64,000 nucleotides of DNA from Istiophorus platypterus (GCA_016859345.1 CM029112.1:10241089-10305088), one strand, 5' to 3'; counted from the first letter of the stretch, positions 1-13,763 are shown. Numbers and translations are program-made. Notes: generated from the sequence alone by a model not told the origin.

Positions 1-287
1 GAGGTAATCCCCAGTCATTGCTTCATGCAAAAATATTTTCCAAAGTTTATCTTAGTTAACATGAGTCATCAGAAGTCTGAGAGGTCAAATCAAGGCATGA
101 TCCTGCAAATTTACAATTATTTTAGTGAAAAATTAAATCTTTGTGTTACCATCCATCCACAAATAACACTGGTTGGGGAAGCACAAAGAGGGAAATTCTT
201 AGTACCCAAATGTAGTTTTAAGACAGACTTGAAAAATTGTGAACCTATCCTTTTGACCCTGAAATAGTGTATTGCTACCCGTTGCAG
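1..287 (+). other. Intron of pycr1 (left edge of window)
   Basis: This stretch precedes the first visible pycr1 exon and ends in an acceptor (ttgcag at 282-287). The open frames across it show no family resemblance and cross the splice acceptor, so it is read as intron. The upstream exons, which hold the N-terminal Rossmann dinucleotide-binding domain, lie outside the window. Confidence 0.75.
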
Positions 288-1674
288 AAGCTGCAGCAGT
301 ATCGCACTGCTCCAAAGGTAATGCGTTGCATGACCAACACTCCAGTGGTGGTGCGGGAAGGGGCGACTGTGTACGCCACAGGAACCCATGCAGAGGTTGA
401 GGATGGAAAACTTCTGGAACAGCTGATGGCCAGTGTAGGATACTGCACGGAGGTAGAAGAGGACCTGATAGATGCTGTAACCGGCCTCAGTGGCAGTGGC
501 CCTGCTTACGTGAGTTAAATATATAATATCTGGCCTGTTTTGGTATACTGCCTCACCAGTAGAAAATGTACAAAATTTGCCTTTTGGTTGTTTTTAATCT
601 TATTTTGATGATTGTGGCCTTGCAGGCGTTCACAGCTGTAGATGCTCTTGCTGATGGTGGTGTGAAAATGGGCCTGCCCAGGAGACTGGCTGTACGGCTT
701 GGAGCCCAGGCCCTGATGGTAATGGTCTTCAATTAATTCTAGTTTCGTTGAACTGGATTTTTTTAATACTTATTTTTTACTTTTTTTTTGTTTTTTTTTA
801 AATGGTATTTTAATCTTCTGGTATGGATATTCAGAGAACAATTAGTTACCCTTGACTCACACATTTTTATTGTATTGTTGATTACTGTGCTCTATCACTA
901 AAAAAATAAATAAATCTCAGTACTATCCTGCCAAATGTGAACACCAGCCTGTTATTGTTAGTTTTAGACACGCTCTGGATAAACTGTATCTGAATGAAAG
1001 AAAAAGGGTTGCAAATTATATAAGCAGTGCAGTGTATTCTTGAATGAGGATCTCCCTTTGTGTTTCCTTTAAAAGGGGGCAGCTCGAATGCTACTGGACT
1101 CAGAGCAGCACCCTGGGCAGCTCAAGGACAACGTATGTTCACCAGGGGGCGCCACCATTCATGCCCTGCATGTTATGGAGAGTGGTGGGTTCCGCAGCCT
1201 CCTGATTAATGCTGTAGAGGCCTCCTGCGTTAGGACAAGGTAGGCTAATATGGAAAATGCGAGACTGACAAACCATATTCCCTGTCAATGAGACACACAA
1301 AAGAGGCTTTTAAGTGTTGTACTTAAGTGGCCAAATGATCATCTTTTGAAGTTCATCATTCAGGCAGTAGATGGAGCCATGTGCAAATAATTTTAATGTC
1401 ATTCTCTGGTTACTAATTACGTAGTGAGAAGACTATCATGCTATACTATGTATGCTGTGTGCTACTTTGTAAAATGTCTCTGTATTCCTGCACTTCTCTA
1501 AAAAGGGAGCTTCAGTTTTTGGCTGACCAAGAGAAGATATCCCCAGCTGCCATAAAGAAAACAACTCTTGACCAAGTGCTACAGCAGCCAGGAGTGACTG
1601 CAGAAGCTGTTGGAGTCAGACCCCGTGGGATCAGTATCTTCAACAACAGTAACCCCAGACTCAAGAAGAACTGA
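288..1674 (+). CDS. pycr1: Pyrroline-5-carboxylate reductase 1, 3' portion (four coding exons)
   Basis: This is the last step of proline synthesis: NAD(P)H-dependent reduction of pyrroline-5-carboxylate to proline, mitochondrial in the PYCR1 family. Coding exons are 288-509, 626-718, 1076-1239 and 1506-1674; phases join cleanly and the stop is TGA at 1672. The translation shows the family signatures MTNTPVVVREGATVYATGTH, VTGLSGSGPAY, ALADGGVKMGLPRRLAVRLG, SPGGATIHALHVMESGGFRS and INAVEASC, which form the C-terminal dimerisation and substrate domain. The N-terminal dinucleotide-binding domain is off the left edge. The last ~30 residues (from LQQPG to the terminal KKN) do not resemble the human PYCR1 tail, which is variable in the family. 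The next gene, mafg, is also PYCR1's neighbour in human, which supports pycr1 over pycr2 or pycr3. Confidence 0.93.
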
Positions 1675-2800
1675 TTTTTTTTGGGGGGGGGGTTTGTCAG
1701 GCAGGGAAATTTTAGTATGATTTGTCCCATCACTGATGATGCACTATATGCTGTCAGTGAGTCACCACTAGCAAATAACTGCTGAAACATAAGCTAACCT
1801 AGTAAAATACTTTCTAGAAAAAAAACAGATGAATTTGGGATGGTATCTGACACTAGGAAAAACAGTTTAAGCCATATTATATTTTTGAAATGAAATGTCT
1901 TCCCTTGGTAATGTTTTATATTGTTGTGTGGTTCCCACCCTATTTAAGGTTCTTTGCAATCACATCACTTCCACTGGTCAGTTAATGGGCTTTAAGATAG
2001 AATATAAGTTTTAGTATGTGTGTGGGATATAGCTTTCCAAATCTTATCTTATGCTGGTCTCTCTGATGGTAGCTTCAAAAAGTTAGGTTTACTAATCAGC
2101 GCTGCAGTCAGTGGTATCCACTGAAGCTCTGGACCACGTTTTTAAGGTGGCGGGACATTGTGTTGCCATGCTGGAGTCTGTGACTCTGTAGACTCATTCT
2201 TCTGAACAGGATAACTCAGGAATGATACACTGCAGAAATTTCCTACTCATACCACAGGTACTCCATTTTCGATAAATAATCTAATTAGATTTTGTTGCAC
2301 ATTGCTGCATAAATTTACATATTAACGAGGGAACATTAATTTCCCAGAGTGCTGCAATCCCTCAGCACTTAAAGCCAAAAAGTTTAAACCGATACAAGAT
2401 ATATAGTATGCAGAGACAAACATGTACTTGTGAAAAATCTTTGCTAGTTAATGCATTTAACGAGGATGAAACTGCCATTTCTTGTGAAAGGGATAACTCA
2501 GGAACGCCACATAGTTGAAACTTCTGCACCTGCACAACAGGATCCCCCTATGGAGTGTACGATCTGATTAGGTTTCAGGGGTGCATTGGTATATGAATTT
2601 GCATATTGAGGTCAAACAGATTTTTTTTTTTTAACTTGTTAAATCATGGCAATCAAAGGGACTCTTGTATACAGGGTGTATTACAGTTCAGCTTGTATTT
2701 ATGAAGTTATAATATGCACATGTCATCTGCGATTTTTATTGATGCGGTGAAACTGGACGTTTTTAAAAAACATTTTATCATTAAAGATCTATTCTAAAAA
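1675..2800 (+). other. pycr1 3' UTR and intergenic DNA with two diverged repeat copies
   Basis: No coding exon is recognised. A G-run follows the stop codon. An ATTAAA at 2780-2785 is a possible distal poly(A) signal, but no strong signal lies nearer. Two related stretches, near 2211-2345 and 2489-2625, share the start GGATAACTCAGGAA and then align loosely (both pass through an ACAGG(A/T)-type segment and a CATATT near the end). They look like diverged copies of one unknown element about 280 bp apart. Confidence 0.4.
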
Positions 2801-2865
2801 TCCACATCGCTCTGTTCTCCACCCGACTGCGGGGTCTAAACCGGCCACGGCTCCGGCAATGGACG

Positions 2866-2867
2866 AC

Positions 2868-2898
<31 letters not shown>
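2866..2898 (+). repeat. (GAT)n trinucleotide microsatellite
   Basis: About eleven GAT units at the left edge of the CpG island upstream of mafg. Confidence 0.95.
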
Positions 2899-3640
2899 TG
2901 ATGTGTGTGTTTTTTGGTGAAAACGTTCCTCTCGTGAGGGAAAGAAGACCCTTCATGAATGAAGGCACGTGACCAAACACTATGACGTCTGACTCCGACG
3001 CGAGAGAAAGGAATCAACAAGGAGAGCGCGAGCCGTGGTCCTCGGAGCGCTCCCGACGCCGCGAGCCCCGAGACTCGACCCGACCCCCGACGTCCGGTCG
3101 CCCGCATGTCGCCGTAAAGACGAGGAGCTTGACGGCTGCGACTCCACGGAGCGTCTGTTTGTTTTTTGTTTGTTTGTTTTTATTTTTATTTTTTTTGTAT
3201 TCTGGGTCAGGTGGGTCCGTTACGACCACACGGAGTCGGTGTTGTTATGCTGAGTGTGCATGCCGTCGCCTCGCCGCTGCTGCTAGCTTCGTGGGTTAGC
3301 ATACCCGGCCCCGTCGTCGCACGACCCCCACCTCCTCCTCCACCTCCTCCACCTCCTCCACGTCAAGCCGCCGCGGCTCTTTCAAACTAAAAGGCCCCCC
3401 GCGGCGCCCGGGCGGCCGGAGCAGACGTCCTCCTCCTCCCTCCTCCCTCCTCCCCTCGTCGCGGGGTTTATTTTGAAAAGCGCCCGACGACGCCGGAACC
3501 GTCGGCGGGACTCGACGGCGGCCGCGACCCCACGACGGACGCGCGAGCGAGCGAGCGAGACGGCGGCCGATCTTTCGCACACACGCTCGCGAGCCGCGTC
3601 ATTCAGAATTCTCGGGTACGGTGTCGCGCGTGAACGGCGG

Positions 3641-3686
3641 ACCCCCCCCCCCCACACACACACACACACACACGCGCGCGCGCGTC
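3641..3686 (+). repeat. C-run / (CA)n / (CG)n compound microsatellite
   Basis: A poly-C run passes into CA dinucleotides and then CG dinucleotides, inside the mafg CpG island. Alternating purine-pyrimidine DNA of this kind can adopt Z-form. Confidence 0.95.
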
Positions 3687-6600
3687 GGGTTTGAGGAATC
3701 GCTCGTGGCGCCGTATTGTCACATTTCTAGTAGCTGCGCGCGGGGATTTCCTCGCCTGCTTGTTTTGTAGGCGGAGTTTTTTCAGCCACTTTCACGAGCG
3801 GGCGTCGAGTCGCGTAATGCCGGAGCTGCTCTGCCGTTCGCGTTAAAACACTTTTCCTTCTTTTTGTTTGTTTTTTGTTTTTGTTTTTTTATCATTTGTT
3901 TTTTTTTTTGTTTCGTTTTAGCCCCTCGGGCTAAGTCCGGCTAGTCCTCCGTCTCCCCCCCCCCCGTATCGCGGCGTATCCTCGGCGGTTTGTCAACTCA
4001 TGCGCCTCTCGCCGATCAAACCTGCTGCTTCATCACCTCGTCGCGAAGAGGAGCGAGAGCGAGCCGAGGCGGCGGCGTAGCAGCGAGATCAGGTCGGTTG
4101 CAACATATTCTCATGACATTTCTGTCTCACGGATGAATGTGGTTGTTGAGGTTGAGCAACGCGTCTGTGCCTTTTTGTGTGTGTGTGTGTGGCGGTTTTT
4201 AAATGCGTGCACTGATTTAATCCCTTTTTTTTAAGTGAATGCTTCTCGTATCGAACTGGTTCACCTGAAGTGGCAATTCATTTAACCACTGGTTAAACTG
4301 TAACAATGGCAGTGTCAAACCAAAGCCGCCGTCCTTGGCTTTATGATCCGAGTCAGGCTATTAACCACAGTATTGTTTTGTTATCAGAACCGACCAACAT
4401 GCAGCCGTGTTGTGTTGTGTTTTTTTTGTCTTATTATCATGCTGAATCATCACAACGATGTATTTAGACGTTCACAGAATCCACCCCGAAATATGGCACC
4501 ACCGGACAAAGGTCTGCTCGGTGGATAAGGGTCGATGTTTATCACCGAGCCGCCGTTATCGGGGGAGGTGGATCGAAATGGTGCTGATCTGTCGTTGCAA
4601 GTCAGTCATCAAGCCGTGAGCATCAAGTGATGACCATCGTGCATTTATCAATAGCCTCATCTACATTCAGCTGAGAACGTGCATTTTTTTTTTTATTGCG
4701 CTGCTGTCATGGTGTGCATCAACAAACAAGGTGTGAGTACATCAGGACTAAGTGCTTAGGTGTCAACTGCGATGTCAAATCCAATTTGAAAAATGCACGA
4801 TAAGCAATATATTATGCCTGTGTTATTATAATGGAGTCCTGCAACGAGTGCCTGTCTAAATTGGGTCATGTGTAATTGTGGGGTTATGGGAAGTTGAAAA
4901 CAACTCCGAATATAGGCAGTGTGTGAGAGAGAAAATGCTGGTGTCGGACATAAGTATTTTGGTATGTTTGGCATGCTTTGAATGCCTTTGTTACGGAATA
5001 GTTTGCTAAATACTGGAGAGAACCAGCTTTTCTTGTGACATTATCCAATGTAGGGAAACACATTTTTTTCTCCTATTTTGCTGCTAGCAGATGCCCTTGT
5101 TTCCCTGTGTGTTACATGATGAAATTTGCTGCCCATTAGAGTGCACGCTTATGGAGGGCATGTAATGAATTACCCATGGAGAATCTCTGTGCAGTTTGAA
5201 AAGTCACCTTGGAAACGGTTGAGCATATATATATATTCAGGGCTAAATAGATAGAAGTTGCCCATTCTTGCTCTGATATCCAACTTATTTCATCATCTCC
5301 GTTCACGGGAGCAGGGCATTGAAGTGTGTTTAGCAGACAGGCCAGCCCCTACATCAGAAGCGCCGCTTTGCAATAAAGCGTAATGCCCATCTCTGCCTTT
5401 CTCTGCAGGTAACAAGGACAGATGAGGGCTTTTATAAGAGCCCAATGGGGTTGGCAGTTGTGTGTTGGGATGGAAGAAGGGAGTGGTGGAGATCAGCTCT
5501 GAGATTTATCACCTCTCGCATTGAGGTAGCAATGATAAAATAGGGCTGGCTAACACAGAGGTGAATCGAGTGCATGACTCCTACCCGGTGGCGTTGTTCG
5601 GAATGGGCAGGTGGAGGAGGATGGAAGAGGATATGCGAGGTTGATGAAACAAGAGGCAAGACTTGACATGGCATTGGGTACAGTCTTGCCACCGACACTT
5701 CTGTTTGGCCAACACAGCTGTGTCTTGGGAGTAGTTCCGCCTATTCAGGACGATTAATAGCCTCCAGAAAGGAACACAAATGTGGGATTTGTCCACAGAA
5801 GTGCTGCTTAAGCTGCACGGGGAAATAGGAATGCCTGGAAGGAAAAGAGAAAAAGATCAATATAGTTTTTTTCCCCCCCTTTTTTCAGCAGGGAGGGAAT
5901 GTTGGTGATGAAACCTCTTGCAAGTGCAGTGCGGATTATGATTGCTTAGCATTGCGATATGCCCGCTCCACTTCTCAAAGTAATACTTTCATCCAGACAG
6001 AGCAGCAAGTGTGTTTGATGATTTTATGTTTTGAGCCTGAGTTAGACCTGGCATGTTCATTACTGCCCTCTGTGTGTTCATAATTTAGATTAGCCAATAT
6101 TGGACAGATTGTGGCTGCTGTTTTTCATGTAACCTACTTTTATCCTGGCGTATTTATGAGCAGGACACAGTAGTGGTAAACTGACATTAAAAACAGGGGA
6201 TTAAACCATTCCCCATACCTGTGTAATAAGCTGCAAGTTATAATGAAACTAATGAATCACACAGGTAAGAAATTGCCAGTTCTCTTCCATTCTCAAGAGT
6301 TTCAGGAGACAGAATTAGACTGTTATCCCCATTTTCTGATATTTTCTGTAATATTCTGAGGAGGTTAAAGATAGTAAAAACCTCATTTTAAGGTAACCAG
6401 TGTATAACCCACACAAAGGGGCTCAGACAGATCATTAGAGTTCCATTAGTACTGTCTGTATTGGTCCTTGATCAAAGTAACAGATTCTTTGTAAATACCT
6501 TTGGATTTATTAAATAAATGCCTACTAAGTTTGAAGTCCATCCATTTAAATTATACTATACATGCGGCAGGATCCAGTATTAATATTTTTATGACCTGTT

Positions 6601-6814
6601 CTGTCTATTCAAAATCTTTTTACTGGCACCATTGCATTGACAATATCTAGGTATAAATGTGTGGTATTTATAAATACAAAATATTTCTAATTTATTAAAG
6701 CAAAATGAAAAACATCAGTAAAAACTGGGGCCGTCTGTATCACTTAAACAAGATTCAATTATTTATTTGATATTTGCTGTGTATTTATGTGCTTTTCATT
6801 CAGTTATTTATTAT

Positions 6815-6945
6815 TCAATAGTTCACAGTGTACACAGAGTGAGCAGGTTGCGCTTCAGGGTCTTGCTCAGACAGAACAATTTAACACTGTGGATGACATA
6901 GTAGCTGCCCTGGGGATCAAACCCACTACCTGAAAAGAGAGAAAA
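6815..6945 (+). mobile_element. Possible degraded interspersed repeat
   Basis: The stretch containing ttgctcagacagaac and ccctggggatcaaacccac resembles a widely dispersed teleost repeat with the phrase 'gggatTgaaccc', seen in many fish genomes. This is recognition from memory without alignment, so it is tentative. Confidence 0.3.
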
Positions 6946-9900
6946 TCCCAAACAAAGAGATGTCTGCTTTATATGCTTAATATTGGCTTCGGTATGCAAT
7001 GTATTCCAGTACTTTGAGCTTTAGTTCAGACTAAAATATGTGAGAAAATGATGGCAGGGGTTACATTGAGGATCTCTATAAAGTGCAGTGATTAGTTGAG
7101 GTAGCCTTGAGTTAATATTCTTGGTACTGAATGCAGGATTATTAAGTCATAAATTGCAAATTTTTTTTGGACTGTCACATTGCGTGTGAGGCTCCATCAA
7201 ATATCCTGTAGGCAGACATCATCAATCACTTGCCATAATTTGAAGTGAGAGGTGGCAATGCCCATATTATTAATAGAAATTAGCATCTTTGTTACTTTCA
7301 GGTGATAACCCAGCTAACTTACTGTAATTGAATCAAAGCATTCCACAGGTTAAAAAGAAACAAGATGATAAATTTGTAAATAAATCCAATAATGAAACTA
7401 TATAAATAAATAAATAAATTTCTTGCTTCCACCTTAAATCACAGTTGTACAGTTGAATTAATCACAGATGTGAATATTTTCAGTATTATTTCACTTTAAA
7501 TTGTTTAAAAAATGTGTTGAACTGCTGAAGTTCAGCCCTCTGTGCTGTAGCTGTTAGGTCAATGCAATATGCATTTAACATGTATGCAGCCAGTGTAGTA
7601 AAGCCCCTAGATATTTTGCCAGTGTGTGGGTCACTTGCAACCCTTAAATCCTCTGCCGATCGAGGCCGAAGTATCAAGAGCTATTCTCTTCTTGTTTAAT
7701 CGAGTCCTCCAGGCTGATTCTGTGGAAGGCCAACAAAGTCTCTTCTCTTGTTCTTCTGCTTATACTAACAGAGCAGCTCCAAGAGTAAACAGCAGCTACT
7801 GAGCTTGGAAATGGATTCTGTATGTATTGAAACATTGGCCAATGCAAACCAGTCAAACTCAGGTCCCTTTAAATAACCCTCATATTATCAGTGACTTCAG
7901 AACATACAAAATCCCTTGAGGGCAGTGATTCATGTTTTCACTTTAAACCATTGAACTAGATGCAAATTTTAGACCTAAATGTGCCACATGCTCTTCTGCA
8001 TGGTATAACTGACTAAGTTCCATATGGGGCTTTTCTCACAGCCAGTGTCTATCATCATTTTAATGGTGATTAATTTTAAATTATGACAAATAATCAGTGT
8101 TAGTCATGTATGTAAATCTCTGTAGAAATAAATAGGGAAACTTTCAGCTGCTTTCATTAACCACTGTTTGTCTCCATTTTATAGCTAGAAATACCTCTCT
8201 GTCTTTTAGACATAGAGCAAATATTGTCAAATACCTTGGTACTATTTAATTATTTTTACAAAAATAGCAACAGACAGAATATTTAATTAGTAGCAGAAAA
8301 CCATTTGACTTAATCCTGAAAGGCTAGTTTAATCTTAGTTTAGGAGTGATGGTACCTGATTTGCATTTTGCTGCTTTAAATGCAAATACCACTATTATAT
8401 TCGTTTATGATCTGTTTTAAAATTGATGGGTAGATTTTGAAATAAATTCTCTTAAAGAAGGCAATAAAATAGTTTTGTCATAATGCAAAAAAAAAAAAAA
8501 AGCAGTCAATTGTAATGTAATTCTTTGATTATTTTTTTTAAGACTGTATGTGTTGTCTCATGTTTATCCTGGTCCTAGTTATAATGTATTGCTTTTTAAA
8601 ATTAGAAACATGTAGGCAATCAAAGCTACAGGCCCAGGTTTAGGTGCTTACAAATAATAGGGGTACCTTTGCAGCAAGTATCAAGATACTTGGATAAAAC
8701 ATCAGTCCCAAATTTTGATGCAGAACTTTCTTTCATGTCATCTCCTTTTTTTTTTTCTTTCCTATTACAGTTGATTACCGTGTGTTTTATTGTGTTCAGC
8801 ATCTTTTTATTCATCTAGCCTGAATACATCTTCAGACCAGAGCAATATCAGGATAATGAACAGACTGTTGCTAACAACCACTGAACTATGGTCATACCCT
8901 ATTTATTTTAAGAGCTAGTCCTTCGAAAAGGTCATGGTTTGATTTTGGTTACTTGCTGTTTTGATATTGCCCTAAACCTCCACTGTTCAAAAGTATAGGC
9001 TTAGTATTTCCCCTCTACTACAAGCGTATCACATTTCACTCTGAAAGCTGCTGAATGATTTCCCCTCTCCCCCTTTTTGTCACTCTTATTTCACGCTCTG
9101 AATACTTAGTAGTTAATAGCTTCCCTCCCCTCTTCCCATCGTACCTTTCTCTCACGCAGACACACTCACACACTGTTGTCTCCATACACAAGTTTACACC
9201 AGTCTTCCAGTAACTCTTCCAGGGCTATCAGAGGAGTCTGATTTTTAATTTGCAGTTAAATGGCGCCCGACACATGGAGCTTGCTCGGTAATTGACTTCA
9301 CCCAGCTAAAGGGAGGAATGATTAGATCAGAATATCTAGGCGATCTTTTCAACTCAGAATTAGAAGGGAGGGAGTAAAAGTACTGGGTCTGATCGGACAT
9401 CAAGTGTTGAGAATGACTATTTATGGCATACAGGGCGAATATGTTGGCTGGCTGCAATAAGCATCTCAACCCTGAAAGAGCAAGTGGACAGGACAACATA
9501 TAGCAGAGTGTAAATTAATGAGCCAAAGCATAATGAGAAAGTGCTGGCATTTCCCTTATTTGTCACACACTTATCTCATCATGTGCTTTCCAGTATCTTT
9601 GTGGTTATCATCATTCTATTTCCTGTGGAAAGTCCATGATAATGGGGTTAGAGGCTACAAGTATCATTTTTTATTGATCAGGGAAACTGATTAAGTGATC
9701 ATATTGACTTCACATGCAGCTGTGTTGTGTTAATCATCTGAGATGTGCAGGTTTTGCAAAGACAGTGAGTTGAAAGGCTGAGCTCACTACTGGGCCATAA
9801 ACAGCCCCTGTGTCTCTTTTTCTGGCTGTACAGACCATCTTTACAAGTAAGGTATGGTCATAGCAGAAGAAAGAGATTTCAACTAGGCATATAAGAAAAA

Positions 9901-12787
9901 TGAGCAGCATTGTGTGTCTTCTCTTTTGGATTGAAATCTATTGTCTGGTTTGAGATGATATTCAGCTGTTAAATTCACAGAGCTGAGTTGCTGTTGTTGG
10001 ATGCTGCCTGTGCTTTCCTGAAAACATTCTTTCATCAGCATGCACCTCCACTGTCTAGTTTTATTCACTTCATTAGCAAGCTGCCAGTGCCAAGTGCTCA
10101 TGCTTCTTTTCAAGAATTGATCATGACAAGTTAAATTTATATGTGCTTGTGTGGTTTTGGTAATCTGTCTCCATGTGGATTAGTATGCATGTGAATAGTT
10201 ACGTGATATGCAATCCACTGTCATGTCTCGGGAAAGCTTGCGCCCCATTAGTCCTCCCGAGCTATGTTTAGTATTCAGAGAGTAGTCGCTGTCGTAATCT
10301 GGATTCTGAGGCAGGTTGCTGGGGTTTTTGTTTGCACTTATGGCCCTGATAATCTTGTTACACTGCTGTCAAGTGGAGCCGGCTCTCCCTGCAGCCCTCA
10401 ACCACCATGCGTGCCACCTTCAGTACCAGAAACCCCCCCCCCCCCCCTCGCCGCCCCCACTAGCCTACCGCCATTTTGAGACAGCCGTTGATGGAAGAGC
10501 CTTGGATGTATCCTTGAAGAATCACCTCCTGAGCATCTTTATTCAGCCGCCCACCCCCCGCCCCCATCTCCCACCCCCACCTTAGGCAGTGAATGACAGT
10601 GATAAATATTCATCAGGGGGATGCAATGCGTGGATGCTGTAGCTGCGGTTCCCCCCTCAACAAAGGGTCCCCTAGCTAATGGTGTCCATCCTTGGCAGCC
10701 CCCCCGGAGAGATCCTGTGGAGGGGATGAGATCATTAAAGCATGACACAGGCTCAAGGCCGGACCTATCATGTCACATCAGCATTTATCCCACCAGAGTT
10801 GTTTTTTTTTCCCCCCTTGAGTCTCAACCGAAGCCGACCCCACCTTCGTGAGCTGCCCTGCATAGATTTAGATGAACACAGACAGCTTTTGAAGGTGGTC
10901 TGGGTTGCTCTCATTGTGTTAGTTCAACTTCACAACTTCCTAATTGGCACCTTGGTTTTGTTCCTTGCTGAGATCAGTATTTTTTTTCTCTCTCTCTCAA
11001 CCAGTTCTTCTCAAGCTCCTCTAAATGTGTAGAGCGTGCATTTTTCACAAAGCTGTTTGTGCTCTCTCTTTCTTTTCTTCTCACTCTCTCGCCCTCTCTT
11101 TTTTCTATCTGTCTCTCTCACCATCCTCTCCTTCCCTTTCTCTGGGTGACCACACTCAGCATTTTCTATTTCCTGTGGGTGTGATGTCTCTCCTCCACAA
11201 GCAATCAGCTCTGATTTGTCAGCGTTCTTTCAGGCAATTCATAAAAATTCAGCAAGCACCTACAAAAGACGTCAGTGTCCCCAAGCTCACTCCCTGCCTT
11301 CGCTGCCCCTGTGCACCAAGCTGCAGTTTTCATCTCCTGCTCCTTTTGCTAGGCGCACACTGAAAACCTGAAGTCATTTAGGAGACGTAATCCATATGCA
11401 CAAGGAGGACATTGGTGTCTTCTGTCCTCGATAGCGACTGTAAAGAGGCTGAATTTTTCAAATGCAAGGGCATTCTTTTGCAATCAAATCAGTGCAATGC
11501 ATCTAAAATTTTACCCATCACCGTTTTTTTGTTCTTTGAAAATGATTGGTGTGTTTTTCCTTTCTTTGCCTTAATGTGTGTTTGTGTGAGCATGCCTCTT
11601 TGTCTCCATGAGGTATGACATGCCTGGTAGTGGAAGGGAGCAGCTGTGCATTGGACCTTGTCTGTGTTGTGCTGCCATGCCCTGTCATTGGTAGCCGTCT
11701 GTTGGCAGCAGTCTGTGCTGGAGGGTTGAAGCCTGGGCGCAGTCCTTCCACAGTGTCATATGTTGAGCTTTCAGCGTGCCAAGCCATGCCTACTGTGTTA
11801 CCCTACACAGCTGTGTGACTGAATACGCCTCCTAAACCACAACAATGTGCCATTTCTCTGCATTTTCAAGATTCCAACTGGTTTTTGAAAAATATTGGTT
11901 TTAAGATGCTGAGGGGAAAATGATGGGCTTAATATGAAATTTGGAAAGTGCAGCCTTTTTTCCCTACTCTCATCACCGTAGATATTAGTGGAGTACTTTC
12001 CTGTCTATTTGTCCATTATCTGTGCATCATTGGCCAGACCATTATCCCATTATGTTTTGCATCTGTGGTCCAAATGCTTACTGGAAATGAGTCACCACAA
12101 AGGCCAGTGAAAGCTAGGTGTTACTAGCAGTCAGCTATTCATAGCCAGCCCAACCGGGATGAAAGTATCACATTTAAAAAGTCCTCTGCAGATCGTGAAA
12201 GGCTTTTTTTACTGGCATCTGTGACACAGAGAAACATTGCTGTTTTATGTGGAGCCAGAGGACTTTTTGAAGTGAAAGCATCAAGAATGCGAGTCACAAT
12301 CTGACCTCATGTTATGTCCCCAGCCTGTGTGATAGTGTCGTATTCAGGTCATTTTTAACAAGCCTCTGTCTCTCCCTGTTTGGCTCAGGTGACTGGTCCA
12401 CCTGTAGCACCCTTTTGTTGCCATGGAAATATCCTGGCCATCTTAGTGCACATCAGAGCTACGACTCAATAGTTTCCTTTGCCTTCTTTCCCCCTCTGAG
12501 CTTCTCTGTGCACATCAAACATATACACGATGACTAGCTTAGAGAACAAGAAAGCTAAAAACACATGCCCACATAGACATTACTTCCTTTTGGGTTTCTT
12601 TTGTTTCCTGTTTTGTAACTAAAAAGTTGTAGGAGCCCACATGCATTTGTTTATGTGCTCAGTACAAATACACACTGCTGGGCTGTGTAAATCAGCTTAC
12701 AGAGGCAATGTGCTGGCTGGGCTGACTGTGGTGGGTGCCTGTGTCGCTGACACAGCAATTACTGTGTGTACTGTAAAGCACCCAGGG

Positions 12788-12863
12788 GTGTGTGCGTCTG
12801 TGTGTGCGTCTGTGTGTGCGTGCGTGTGTGTGTGTGTGTGTGTCTGTGTCTGTGTCTGTGTCT

Positions 12864-12900
<37 letters not shown>
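12788..12900 (+). repeat. (TG)n / (TGTGTC)n microsatellite
   Basis: An imperfect TG tract with interspersed TGTGCG and TGTGTC units, in the mafg intron. Apparent ORFs on both strands (runs of CV or TH) are artefacts of the repeat. Confidence 0.95.
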
Positions 12901-12901
<1 letters not shown>

Positions 12902-13763
12902 ACACCTATCTGGTGACAGAGCTCACACGGTGAAAGGCACCCAACCTTCTGTCTGTCTTAACACCAGTAGGTTAGATTTCTCGCCTGCACAGCTTCTCTT
13001 GGTGTTCCCTCTGTACCGACATGACAGGATAAACTGCAGTGCAGCGCCGTTATTTTGGATGGTGGTTGAAGCTCTGCAGTGGTTACAGCATATCCCTTTT
13101 TCCATTGATTTATGGGATTATAGTCTCTCACCGGCCAAATCTAGACAGGTGTGACTGTCTAGACGGGAAAGCTCATACAGTAGATGAAAGCCTGCACCTT
13201 GTCCCTATGTGAATGTATTTTAGCTGAGCTTGTATGTAAGGTAGAAAGGCTCACGTCTTTTTCAATCCCTTCATGTCCTCAACTGTCTCTGCTCTGAAAG
13301 GCTGCACTTAATAGGAGTGACTTCCCTTGACTTTTGTTTTCCACGAAATTGTTGGGAATGGCTGCCAGCCAACTAAATGCCATTCTCCTTGTGACTCGCC
13401 TGGCTGCCGTTTGAATGCTCTGCAGGATTCAAGTGAGAGATCTTTAAGGCACTTCTCATTGAAATGTAAGGCCTGGTCCCACTCTGTGTTGTAGGGGGGA
13501 GCGCATACCACCAAGTTATTTGTTCATAGTGACAGCTGCAGTAATAGTCCAGGTACCACTCGCTGAACAGACTTGGCATAACTTACAAGGAAGTCTGAAG
13601 TCCTTGACCCACTTTGTGCCTTTTTGTACTTCAAGGACTTAGTCATGCTTTAGCTTCTCTGCCAGAAAATACTTTCTTGCGCATTTCACAGAAATGTTCT
13701 CCTTCTGAGCTTTTTTTTCTAGTGGTATTGTTTTGTTCTGATACTGACTTTTCTTACCCACAG

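Larger units (their letters stand above)
2820..4110 (+). promoter_or_regulatory. mafg: CpG-island promoter, probably of mafg, with candidate first noncoding exon
   Basis: G+C and CpG density rise sharply here against AT-rich flanks. The stretch holds an E-box CACGTG (2966-2971), a CRE-like TGACGT (2983-2988), many GC boxes and homopurine/homopyrimidine runs. A possible first-exon donor is CAG|GTCGGT after 4092. The next exon on the + strand is the mafg 5' UTR/start exon at 13764, so this is inferred to be the mafg promoter followed by an intron of about 9.7 kb. No TATA box was seen, and the start site cannot be fixed from sequence alone. Open frames on both strands here are low-complexity products of GC-rich DNA. 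Confidence 0.6.
4111..13763 (+). other. mafg: Large 5' intron of mafg (no genes recognised)
   Basis: About 9.7 kb separate the CpG promoter from the start-codon exon. I found no exon with family resemblance on either strand, and the scattered short open frames are not convincing. It contains a poly-C run near 10432-10446, CT-rich tracts near 10985-11120, a TG microsatellite at 12788-12900, and a possible degraded interspersed repeat near 6815-6945. Enhancers could lie here but cannot be identified without cross-species alignment. Confidence 0.55.

Noticed and set aside
25..267. 80-codon ORF before the pycr1 exon
   Set aside because: Ends before the exon; no similarity to the PYCR N-terminal domain; lies in an intron.
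2781..3694. Cluster of ORFs on both strands rich in Arg, Pro and Ser
   Set aside because: GC-rich promoter DNA with few chance stops; no family resemblance.
10264..11363. Series of overlapping ORFs near 10-11 kb
   Set aside because: Pro/Ser/Leu-rich translations of C- and CT-runs in the mafg intron, with no splice structure or homology.
12641..12916. ORFs over the TG repeat (runs of CV or TH)
   Set aside because: Microsatellite translation.
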